From Flavobacterium stagni (GTDB lineage Bacteria; Bacteroidota; Bacteroidia; Flavobacteriales; Flavobacteriaceae), in contig NZ_SBKN01000007.1 of assembly GCF_004122105.1 (NCBI RefSeq), positions 62,001 through 126,000 of the forward strand: DNA of 64,000 bases, given 5' to 3'. The notes beneath the pieces were generated by a model. It was not told where the DNA came from. It saw nothing but the letters and a program-made list of their open reading frames with translations, and ran no database searches. Positions within the stretch are counted from its first letter, which is position 1, and the number at the start of each line of letters is the position of its first letter. Positions 16,367 to 23,377 of this stretch are shown piece by piece. The position numbers and the translations under genes are program-made.

Positions 16367-18094
16367 ATGGATGATATAATAAGACATATAATAAATACAG
16401 AACTTTTTACCGGGGATGATGGCTTGACATATCAAAAGCTTACGATTAAAGAATTGTGGCCAAGAAAAACTTATTTAAAAGGTACAATGTCAGGAAAATA
16501 TCGTGGAGATAAATTACCTGAAGAAGGAGATAGTTTTGAACTGTATGAATTTGAAATTTATGAAGCTACTGTAGTCTGTGATTCAGAAGATGATTTTAAT
16601 AAAAACGAATCTTTTATTTTTCCTGACGATTTTGGTAATATTATAAATACTCACAGTATATCAGGTCGAATATTTCCTAAAGAGAAACTACCAAAAAATA
16701 TATTAGTTACTATTATTGGGCCTGGGCGGGAATTTGGAATAAATTTATTAGAGCCACAAATTTTTGAATTCGAAATAATTAGAAAGTTCCATCAAAATGA
16801 TGGAGATAAAATATATGGTTCATTTACAGCATATGTTACTGGCTATGTCTTTGACCGTGAATCTAAAATAGTTACTGAAATTGTTGGTCCAATAATTGAA
16901 AATTCTAATGAAGAAGCTGATATTATAGATGTTTTAGAAGAATCAAAGGTTTCAAAATGTTCACCAACAAAGGTGAAAACTGGAAATTTTCAATCTAAAA
17001 ATGGCTATACACGATATGAGTATTTCTGTGCCCACCATAATGATACTGTTTGGGGACCCTACATTAAAGATCCATCCGTATCAGGAGGTTGTTTACCTTC
17101 AGCAGGTAATTTTTTAGCAATAGCTATCATAGGATTATTTATTTTCTATGCTTTTCCAATTATTGCAATTTTATTTTTGTTTTATTTAACTGTTATTTTA
17201 ATTGACAGATATTCAAGTGTCTTTAGGTGGCTATTTGGGGTATTAGGTATAATATTTTGGTTGTTTTTTATTGTTTCAATTTTTAAAACATGTTCTTCGG
17301 TTTATGTTCCAAATATTATTCCAAAACCAAAGATAGAAGATAGACGTGAAAATGTAGTTTATGAACCTATCGACAAAGATTCCACAGCTATAAATATTGG
17401 TAAAGACTCATTGGTAAAAAGGTTTAGAAAATGGCAAGATTATGACGGTAATATTTATCAAGGATATTATACCTTGAATTTTTTAAATGTTAAGCAAACA
17501 TCAAGGTTTAAAAACAATATTAACTTGACTTCATCAACTCCTAGAAGTTATGATCAAATGGTCTTTATGTTAAAAGGGAATGATGAGGCTAAATTGGTTG
17601 GAATGTATCGAATGTTTGATAGTATAAAAAAAGCAAATCAATTAAATGATATCAAGTTTTCAGAAATGGTAGTAAGTTGTATACAAGATATACCTTATAC
17701 TTTGATACTTGAAAATGATTGTAATGCGCAATTATACAATGATAAGTTTATTCGAGATTATCTAAGACAAGGTAATAGATGTTCGGGATATCAAAAGTTT
17801 GGTATAAATTCCCCATTAGAATTTATTTATACATTAGAGGGAGATTGTGATACAAGAGCATTATTGTTATATACTATATTAACTCATTATAAGTTTGATG
17901 TTGCTCTAATGAGTAGTGAATTTTATGGGCATTCTATGATTGCTATAAATCTGCCATTTTCAGGAGTAAGTTACAACTACAATAATAAAAAATATGTTAT
18001 GTGGGAAACCACTGCACCGGATATACCAGCCGGCAGAATAAATCGAGACTTTTTAAATCTAAATTATTGGAGAATATCATTAAAATCAAATTAG
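16367..18094 (+). CDS. Membrane protein with C-terminal transglutaminase-like (papain-fold) domain
   Basis: In this 575-residue protein the first 225 residues form a soluble, probably beta-rich domain that I do not recognise. Two or three membrane helices follow (about 245-310). The C-terminal third has a transglutaminase-like triad: C494 in LEGDCDTRALLLYTIL, H522 in YGHSMIAINL, and E547 or D552 in WETTAPD. This pattern resembles bacterial transglutaminase-like cysteine peptidases. The domain probably faces the periplasm if the N-terminal domain is cytosolic, but topology is uncertain. Gaps to both neighbours are under 10 bases. The substrate is unknown; proteins of the same operon are candidates. 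Confidence 0.7.
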   Translation: MDDIIRHIINTELFTGDDGLTYQKLTIKELWPRKTYLKGTMSGKYRGDKLPEEGDSFELYEFEIYEATVVCDSEDDFNKNESFIFPDDFGNIINTHSISGRIFPKEKLPKNILVTIIGPGREFGINLLEPQIFEFEIIRKFHQNDGDKIYGSFTAYVTGYVFDRESKIVTEIVGPIIENSNEEADIIDVLEESKVSKCSPTKVKTGNFQSKNGYTRYEYFCAHHNDTVWGPYIKDPSVSGGCLPSAGNFLAIAIIGLFIFYAFPIIAILFLFYLTVILIDRYSSVFRWLFGVLGIIFWLFFIVSIFKTCSSVYVPNIIPKPKIEDRRENVVYEPIDKDSTAINIGKDSLVKRFRKWQDYDGNIYQGYYTLNFLNVKQTSRFKNNINLTSSTPRSYDQMVFMLKGNDEAKLVGMYRMFDSIKKANQLNDIKFSEMVVSCIQDIPYTLILENDCNAQLYNDKFIRDYLRQGNRCSGYQKFGINSPLEFIYTLEGDCDTRALLLYTILTHYKFDVALMSSEFYGHSMIAINLPFSGVSYNYNNKKYVMWETTAPDIPAGRINRDFLNLNYWRISLKSN

Positions 18095-18095
18095 T

Positions 18096-18605
18096 ATGGA
18101 CAAACAAAGTATTTTATTTTCAATCTTGGCTTTAATCATAGCTACTATTATTTTATTTATAGGACTTTCCTACTATTCTAAGGCCAAAAAAATTAGAATA
18201 TTAGATGATAATCAATTAAATACAAGTTATTCTGTTTGGTTGTTAGGAATTATTTTACCATTTTTTATATACAGTAGTGTTTCAATTCAATTAAGTGAAA
18301 CTACTATTGAAACGATAATTAATACAGACTCTATCAATGATACTTTCTTTCAAATTTTATATCGATTAGTTATATATTTTGGTGTTGCTATAATTTTATC
18401 TATTGCATCTTTTTATTTAATTTTTAAAATTGTCGGAATTATTTTTGGAGGAAGATCACTTTTTGTTGAATTAGAAAATTCTAGTACAGGATTATTTATT
18501 ATAATAATAATAATAAATGTATTCTTTTCATTTTCAATCCTCAGTCCGATAAAGGATTTTTTGAATTGGTACTTACCAGAAGTAATGACAAATTATATTC
18601 ATTAA
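18096..18605 (+). CDS. Small integral membrane protein with four predicted helices
   Basis: I do not recognise this 169-residue protein. Four hydrophobic segments are visible: about 5-27 (SILFSILALIIATIILFIGLSY), 46-65, 88-114 (LVIYFGVAIILSIASFYLIF) and 130-152 (GLFIIIIIINVFFSFSIL). No catalytic motif is seen. The gene sits one base after the transglutaminase-like gene and directly before the ion-channel-like gene, so it is surely co-transcribed with them. Confidence 0.6.
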   Translation: MDKQSILFSILALIIATIILFIGLSYYSKAKKIRILDDNQLNTSYSVWLLGIILPFFIYSSVSIQLSETTIETIINTDSINDTFFQILYRLVIYFGVAIILSIASFYLIFKIVGIIFGGRSLFVELENSSTGLFIIIIIINVFFSFSILSPIKDFLNWYLPEVMTNYIH

Positions 18606-19547
18606 ATGAAAAAAATTCTTTCAGTTTTATTTTTGTTTTTATCATCATTTATGATGTGTCAACCCAAAGATACTTTACGAGTAGGTGTTTATGTTGATAA
18701 CATTTATGATGTTGATTATCTTAAATCATCATTTGAATCAATATTTTATGTCTGGATTAATTCCGAAGAAGAATTAATAAAGGAGGATATAGTAAATGAT
18801 GTGTCAAATTTTTTAGATATTGACAGAATGATTGATTTCAAAGTTTTACTCCAAGAGCATAATAGAAATGGTAATAAACATCATTATTTATTAAAAATTC
18901 AAGCCAAAATATTGACTAAAATGGATGTTTCAAAATTTCCTTTTGATAAACAATGTTTGGATTATTATATCGAATTAAATACACATTACAGAGGTGATAA
19001 AATTATTAAATTAGACACCAAGAATTCATTGATAAAACCGAATTTTATTGATAAATGGAAAGTTGGAATACCTAGAATTTCTGTAAAATCAAAAGAATGG
19101 AATTCTGATTTTGGAAATATTAAGTCAGATAAAAGAAATGTCTTAGATGCTATAAATATTCAAATTCCTTTGGTAAGAGACTGTTGGAATATATATTGGA
19201 AAATGTTTACAGTACTTTTTATTTCATTTTTTCTTACAGTTGTAAGTGTTTTTCTCCCAAATAAATTGAGTGAAGAAAAGCTTGCATTGATTGTAGGTTC
19301 TTTATTTACTGCAATTGGGAACAAATATATTACTGAATCTTATTTGCCAATTTCTGATTCTTTCAATTTATCGGATAAGATACATTTGGTGACATTTGTT
19401 TTCATAGCACTTTTTTCAGTGTATGCAATAACAGAACAACGATTTAAACTAAAAGATTCTTTAAAAAATGATTTTATCGCGTTTTTAATTTCTACTCTTA
19501 TTTATTTTGGAATTGTTGTATCAATTACGATTTCATATTTGAATTAA
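18606..19547 (+). CDS. Pentameric ligand-gated ion channel (Cys-loop receptor superfamily) homologue
   Basis: This 313-residue protein has the full layout of a prokaryotic pentameric channel. A signal peptide (about 1-18) is followed by a beta-rich extracellular domain whose FPFDKQCLDYYIEL (111-124) matches the hallmark FPFDxQ loop. Four membrane helices follow: M1 near 196-218, M2 near 225-247, M3 near 257-277 and M4 near 290-310. By eye, SEEKLALIVGSLF aligns with the nicotinic receptor pore start GEKMTLCISVLL, giving Glu at -1', Lys at 0' and Phe at 9', and M2 ends in LP as in GLIC. The first cysteine of the eukaryotic Cys loop is absent, as in other bacterial members. The Glu at the inner pore mouth suggests cation passage (inference). 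Ligand unknown. Confidence 0.72.
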   Translation: MKKILSVLFLFLSSFMMCQPKDTLRVGVYVDNIYDVDYLKSSFESIFYVWINSEEELIKEDIVNDVSNFLDIDRMIDFKVLLQEHNRNGNKHHYLLKIQAKILTKMDVSKFPFDKQCLDYYIELNTHYRGDKIIKLDTKNSLIKPNFIDKWKVGIPRISVKSKEWNSDFGNIKSDKRNVLDAINIQIPLVRDCWNIYWKMFTVLFISFFLTVVSVFLPNKLSEEKLALIVGSLFTAIGNKYITESYLPISDSFNLSDKIHLVTFVFIALFSVYAITEQRFKLKDSLKNDFIAFLISTLIYFGIVVSITISYLN

Positions 19548-19631
19548 AATTTTAACTAAGAATTAAAAATAGAATAAATTTAATTCATTGAATGAAGAAC
19601 ACATTTTACATAAATTATAAAAAAATTGAAA

Positions 19632-19904
19632 ATGAAAAATCTAACAATTAAAGTTTTAAAATTTATTTTAGAAATATCATATGTTTTTACATTGTCAACG
19701 ATTCTCAAAGAAATTATAAATTCATATGGTTTAAGTGAAAGAGTAGAATTTTCTTTAATCATCTTATTATGGATACCTTTATTGTTTGAATGGTTGAGAA
19801 AATTAAAGGTTGGAGATAATCGACCAAAATTCGAACCATATATTTATCTTCCAATAATTTTTATCTTTTTTTTGATAGCAACATATATTGTAACTATCAT
19901 TTAG
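19632..19904 (+). CDS. Small membrane protein at the end of the AT-rich cluster
   Basis: With the ATG at 19632 this is a 90-residue protein with two or three hydrophobic segments (VLKFILEISYVFTLSTILKEI, FSLIILLWIPLLFEWL and IYLPIIFIFFLIATYIVTII). I do not recognise it. It follows the channel-like gene after 84 bases, shares its A/T-rich composition and strand, and is probably the last gene of the unit. Confidence 0.5.
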   Translation: MKNLTIKVLKFILEISYVFTLSTILKEIINSYGLSERVEFSLIILLWIPLLFEWLRKLKVGDNRPKFEPYIYLPIIFIFFLIATYIVTII

Positions 19905-19956
19905 ATGTCAAAATTTGTTTAATATTCAATTGGGATATAAAAAAATATCATTTTGC

Positions 19957-19971
19957 GGAAATCCGTAAAAT
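19957..19971. repeat. 15 bp word ggaaatccgtaaaat, right of the AT-rich island
   Basis: Exact copy of 12908-12922. Here it lies about 60 bases before the HsdR-N-like gene and 19 bases before a -7 box, a place fitting an operator. Confidence 0.6.
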
Positions 19972-19989
19972 TATTCCCACAGGGCTTCC

Positions 19990-19997
19990 TAAGTTTG
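19990..19997 (+). promoter_or_regulatory. -7 promoter box for the HsdR-N-like gene
   Basis: TAAGTTTG matches the TAnnTTTG consensus and lies 22 bases before the ATG at 20020. Confidence 0.55.
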
Positions 19998-20019
19998 GTT
20001 TATCTTAAAAACCAAGACT

Positions 20020-21066
20020 ATGGAATTACATGCACCGTTGCGCCAGTTGGCGGAGAAAATCGAACTTTTAAAAGATAAAATAGAAACTGAGGAATCGACA
20101 AAACATGCTTTTGTGTTGCCGTTTATCAATGCGTTGGGGTACGATACCTTTAATCCGTTGGAAGTGGTGCCGGAGTATGTAGCTGATTTGGGAATTAAAA
20201 AAGGGGAGAAGGTCGATTATGCGATTATGCAAGAGGGTGAGCCTATCCTGATTATTGAATGCAAGCATTGGAAAGAAAAACTTTCGGTGCATGGTTCGCA
20301 ATTGTTTCGTTATTTTCATGTGTCCAAAACGCGTTTTGCGTTGTTGACCAACGGGATCCATTATCAGTTTTTTACCGACCTGGATGAAAAGAATAAAATG
20401 GATGAACGTCCATTTTTGGAGTTTGACATTACCAATCTTCGGGATTCGTTATTTCATGAGATTGCCAAGTTTCATAAATCAAATTTTGATGTCAACAAAA
20501 TATTGGACAATGCGAGTGCCTTAAAATACATTAAAGAAATCCGCAAACAAATCGATGCCGAAATAGAAAGTCCGAGTCCTGAGTTTGTGCGTCTCTTTGC
20601 CTCACGAATTCATTCGGGTAGAATGACCGAGAAGGTGATGGAAGAGTTTCGGGATTTGGTACAAAAAGCGTTTGGCCAACTCATTGGGGAGCGCATCAAC
20701 GAACGTTTGCAATCAGCTTTACATAAAGAAGTCATCCTCCAAGAAAAAGATCAGTTGGACGAACCCGAAGTTACAAAAGTTACTACCACCGAAGAAGAAC
20801 TGGAAGGGTACCGCATCGTTGTGGCCATACTGCGCAGAAAATTACCGCCTTCGCGTATTGTACATAGGGATACCCAATCCTATTTTGGGATTCTTCTGGA
20901 CGATAATAATCGGAAACCGATCTGTCGTTTGCATTTTAACGGCGGTAAAAAATACATCGGACTCTTTGATGCCGATAAAAATGAGCAACGTCATTTGATT
21001 GAATCGGTAGCGGATATTTATGGGTTTGAGGAGGTGTTGTTGTCCACACTTTCTATGTATGAGTAG
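20020..21066 (+). CDS. Orphan type I restriction HsdR N-terminal-like nuclease domain protein
   Basis: The 348-residue protein has an HSDR_N-type PD-(D/E)xK nuclease core near its N-terminus: FVLPFINALGYDTFNPLEVVPEY leads to D66 in KVDYAI and E80-x-K82 in ILIIECKHW. A helical middle (about 150-235) and a C-terminal domain (about 255-348, ILRRKLPPSRIVHRDTQSYFGILLDD) follow. No helicase motor, HsdM or HsdS gene is nearby, so it is not a type I restriction system by itself. Such stand-alone proteins are common in Bacteroidota and their role is not established. It has its own -7 box and returns to the base composition of the main chromosome after the AT-rich island. Confidence 0.8.
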   Translation: MELHAPLRQLAEKIELLKDKIETEESTKHAFVLPFINALGYDTFNPLEVVPEYVADLGIKKGEKVDYAIMQEGEPILIIECKHWKEKLSVHGSQLFRYFHVSKTRFALLTNGIHYQFFTDLDEKNKMDERPFLEFDITNLRDSLFHEIAKFHKSNFDVNKILDNASALKYIKEIRKQIDAEIESPSPEFVRLFASRIHSGRMTEKVMEEFRDLVQKAFGQLIGERINERLQSALHKEVILQEKDQLDEPEVTKVTTTEEELEGYRIVVAILRRKLPPSRIVHRDTQSYFGILLDDNNRKPICRLHFNGGKKYIGLFDADKNEQRHLIESVADIYGFEEVLLSTLSMYE

Positions 21067-21202
21067 TTTTACAATGCGGTAATCCTTAGTGTATATTCCA
21101 CATTTGTTCACCATAGCTAGGCTTTTTCCTTAAAAAGAATAGGCAAAACCCTAGTTGCTATTTCAATAATCCTTAAGTACTTTGTGGGATAAAACCAAAA
21201 CC

Positions 21203-21898
21203 ATGAAACTATATTATATCATCCTAGAGGAACAACAGTTGGGACCGTTTAATGTACACGAGTTGGCTCAACATACCCTCACGAAATCTACCTTAGTGTG
21301 GTATGAAGGATTGGAGGATTGGACGCCTGCGGGTACGGTAGAGGAATTACGGCCTTTGCTACACTCGGTTCCTCCACCCATCAAAAAGGAAAACAAGGCG
21401 GTGCAAAATGAAGGTGTTGCGGCTCCTTTTTTATGGGGCATGCGTAAAGTTCGGTTTTTTACTTTGGCCGTCATTACGGTTGTCCTTTTGGTCTTTTTAT
21501 CTTTTCAATACCAACAGATGGAAAGCAGTCGTATCGATCGAATGAATCGCGAAACCGAAAGTCAAAATCGGTTAGTCGAGGAAGAAATGAAGGCGCAAAA
21601 AGAAAAAATGGATGAGGAAAAGCGCATCGCTCAGCAACGTAAATTGGAGCAAGATCGAAAAAAGATCAAGGATCAAGTGATGGTCTTAAAAAGTCAATAC
21701 CAATTGATTGAGTCTGAATTGCTGGATGCACAAGCCACGTTGAATGATGTGAGTGGCTTTAAATTATTGCGTTCGGGTAGTCAGCGTAAAGCACAAATTG
21801 CTGCCGCTACGCAACGCGTGGAAGAACTTGAAAAAAATAAGGCGGCTATTGTAGCGGAAATGAAATTATTAATGGAGCAACTCAGTCGCTTGGAATGA
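21203..21898 (+). CDS. GYF_2 domain membrane protein with C-terminal coiled coil
   Basis: The start at 21203 (MKLYYIILEEQQLGPF) gives 231 residues. The N-terminal 55 residues form a GYF_2 domain (QLGPFNVHELAQH, then TLVWYEGLEDWTPAGTVEEL), which usually binds peptides or partner proteins. A membrane helix follows near 91-110 (FFTLAVITVVLLVFLSFQY) and then a long charged coiled coil. The topology suggests a cytosolic GYF_2 domain and an external coiled coil. The next gene starts one base after its stop, so the two are likely one operon. Confidence 0.8.
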   Translation: MKLYYIILEEQQLGPFNVHELAQHTLTKSTLVWYEGLEDWTPAGTVEELRPLLHSVPPPIKKENKAVQNEGVAAPFLWGMRKVRFFTLAVITVVLLVFLSFQYQQMESSRIDRMNRETESQNRLVEEEMKAQKEKMDEEKRIAQQRKLEQDRKKIKDQVMVLKSQYQLIESELLDAQATLNDVSGFKLLRSGSQRKAQIAAATQRVEELEKNKAAIVAEMKLLMEQLSRLE

Positions 21899-21899
21899 T

Positions 21900-22706
21900 A
21901 TGTCTATAATTCGAACACTTTTTCTTTTTCTTTTTCTCCTCCAAACGGCAATTGGGCAGGTCCGACTTGTCACTTGGAATATCGAGAATTTTGGAGCGTC
22001 CAAGTCGGAAGCACAAGTTGCCTTCATAGCGGACTATTTGCGTTCCTATGATGTGATTGCATTGCAAGAAGTCGTGGCGGGACCGGGGGGAGCGCAGCAA
22101 GTGGCAGCACTGGCCGATGCTTTGAACCGCAAGGGAAGTCAGTGGGATTATGCCGTGAGCAATCCAACGCTGAGTAGTGCCTACAAAACAGAGCGTTATG
22201 CTTATTTGTGGCAACCTTCGCGGGTGCAGTTGGTGGGTAAACCGTGGTTAGAAGCTACTTATGCGCAACAAATCGATCGCGAGCCGTATTTGGCTACTTT
22301 CAAGAAAGGGGATAAGGAATTTACGTTGGTGAATTTTCATGCCATCACGGAGAGTAAGCAACCCGAGACCGAAATCAAGTACTTGAAATTCTTTCCGGCG
22401 CACTATTCCAAGTTGCATTTGGTGTTTTTAGGCGATTTCAATTGTCCCCAATCCCATAGTGTCTTTCAGCCTTTACGAGGGTTGGGTTATCAACCTGCTT
22501 TTACGGGTCAAAAGACGTCTTTGAAGCGCGACTGTGATTCGGGTGATTGTTTATCCAAGGAGTTTGATAATGTTTGGTATCCCAAGGATTATATGAACGT
22601 AGTGGAAAAGCAAGCGCTACTATTTTATGAGCGCATGCCTTCTTTTGCTGTTGCTCGCCAATTGTCGGATCATATTCCACTCACGGTAACGCTTAATTTT
22701 TTATAG
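21900..22706 (+). CDS. Secreted endonuclease/exonuclease/phosphatase (DNase I-fold) protein
   Basis: The 268-residue protein has a signal peptide (MSIIRTLFLFLFLLQTAIGQ) and DNase I-fold motifs: VTWNIENFG, the metal-binding glutamate in IALQEV, LGDFNCPQ and the C-terminal SDHIPLTV. It should cleave phosphodiester bonds outside the cytoplasm, probably of DNA, although phosphatase activity on other substrates cannot be excluded. CDSGDC near residue 215 could form a disulfide. It follows the GYF_2 gene closely, and two small exported proteins follow with one-base gaps. Confidence 0.85.
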   Translation: MSIIRTLFLFLFLLQTAIGQVRLVTWNIENFGASKSEAQVAFIADYLRSYDVIALQEVVAGPGGAQQVAALADALNRKGSQWDYAVSNPTLSSAYKTERYAYLWQPSRVQLVGKPWLEATYAQQIDREPYLATFKKGDKEFTLVNFHAITESKQPETEIKYLKFFPAHYSKLHLVFLGDFNCPQSHSVFQPLRGLGYQPAFTGQKTSLKRDCDSGDCLSKEFDNVWYPKDYMNVVEKQALLFYERMPSFAVARQLSDHIPLTVTLNFL

Positions 22707-22707
22707 G

Positions 22708-23106
22708 ATGAAGCAGTATCTCGTATTGTGTTTGCTGGTTTTTGTCATGAGTTGTAAGGGGGATTCCCATGATGCATCGCCAGCGGTTGGGGTACAACAA
22801 GATTCCCTAGCTGACTTGGATACGCTGGTCACGGATACAGACACGGTCTATCCTGAAGCCGGGGAAAAGTACGAGTACCGTTTGACCCGTAATGATGGAG
22901 AATATCAATATGATTATGAGGTAGAAGGTGTAGATGCTTATGGGAATGCTGTTTTTGGTGAAGTCAAAGTGGCGGGTAAGTACGGCGTTGGTGAGCTGAA
23001 TCACCCCACATTAGGAACGATTTCCGTAGAGACGGAATGGAAAGGAAAAGGACTTTTAATGGCGATTGATGCCAAAGGAAATGAATATGAACTTAAGGTG
23101 AAATAA
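22708..23106 (+). CDS. Small lipoprotein of unknown function
   Basis: The 132-residue protein has a lipobox signal peptide (MKQYLVLCLLVFVMSC). The mature part is acidic, with repeated Asp, and its second half (about 55-132) looks like a small beta domain (EYQYDYEVEGVDAYGNAVFGEVKV). I do not recognise a family. It starts one base after the nuclease stop and belongs to the same unit. Confidence 0.65.
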   Translation: MKQYLVLCLLVFVMSCKGDSHDASPAVGVQQDSLADLDTLVTDTDTVYPEAGEKYEYRLTRNDGEYQYDYEVEGVDAYGNAVFGEVKVAGKYGVGELNHPTLGTISVETEWKGKGLLMAIDAKGNEYELKVK

Positions 23107-23107
23107 G

Positions 23108-23314
23108 ATGAAAGGAATTGTATTGCTATTGCTACTGCTTTTTATTTCAGGGTCTAATAAGGCGGATGTATTTATTTGTGTGAGTAAAACAGCCCACAAA
23201 TACCATTTTTCTGAATCTTGTCGCGGATTGAGAGCGTGTAAGCATGAAATTGCTAAAAAGAGTCTCAAAGAAGCGCAAGCCTTGGGGTATACGTTGTGTG
23301 GATTTGAGGATTAG
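23108..23314 (+). CDS. Small exported Cys/His-containing protein
   Basis: The 68-residue protein has a signal peptide (MKGIVLLLLLLFISGSNKA) and then VFICVSKTAHKYHFSESCRGL, ACKHEIAKKSLKEAQALGYTLC. The spaced Cys and His residues and the SLKEAQALGY-C pattern resemble the short metal-binding tails found on some secreted nucleases. Its place right after a secreted nuclease gene fits an accessory role, which is inference. Confidence 0.65.
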   Translation: MKGIVLLLLLLFISGSNKADVFICVSKTAHKYHFSESCRGLRACKHEIAKKSLKEAQALGYTLCGFED

Positions 23315-23377
23315 AATACGACGAAATGCGTATTTCAGGAATTATTTAGAGCAGTTATTTTTCAAAAAAAATAGATA

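Noticed and set aside
18606..19547. Eukaryotic-type Cys loop in the channel homologue
   Set aside because: C117 lies one position early and there is no partner cysteine 13-14 residues before it, so no Cys-loop disulfide is expected, as in other bacterial channels.
20020..21066. Complete type I restriction-modification system
   Set aside because: Only the HsdR N-terminal-like nuclease domain is present; no helicase motor, methyltransferase or specificity gene is nearby.
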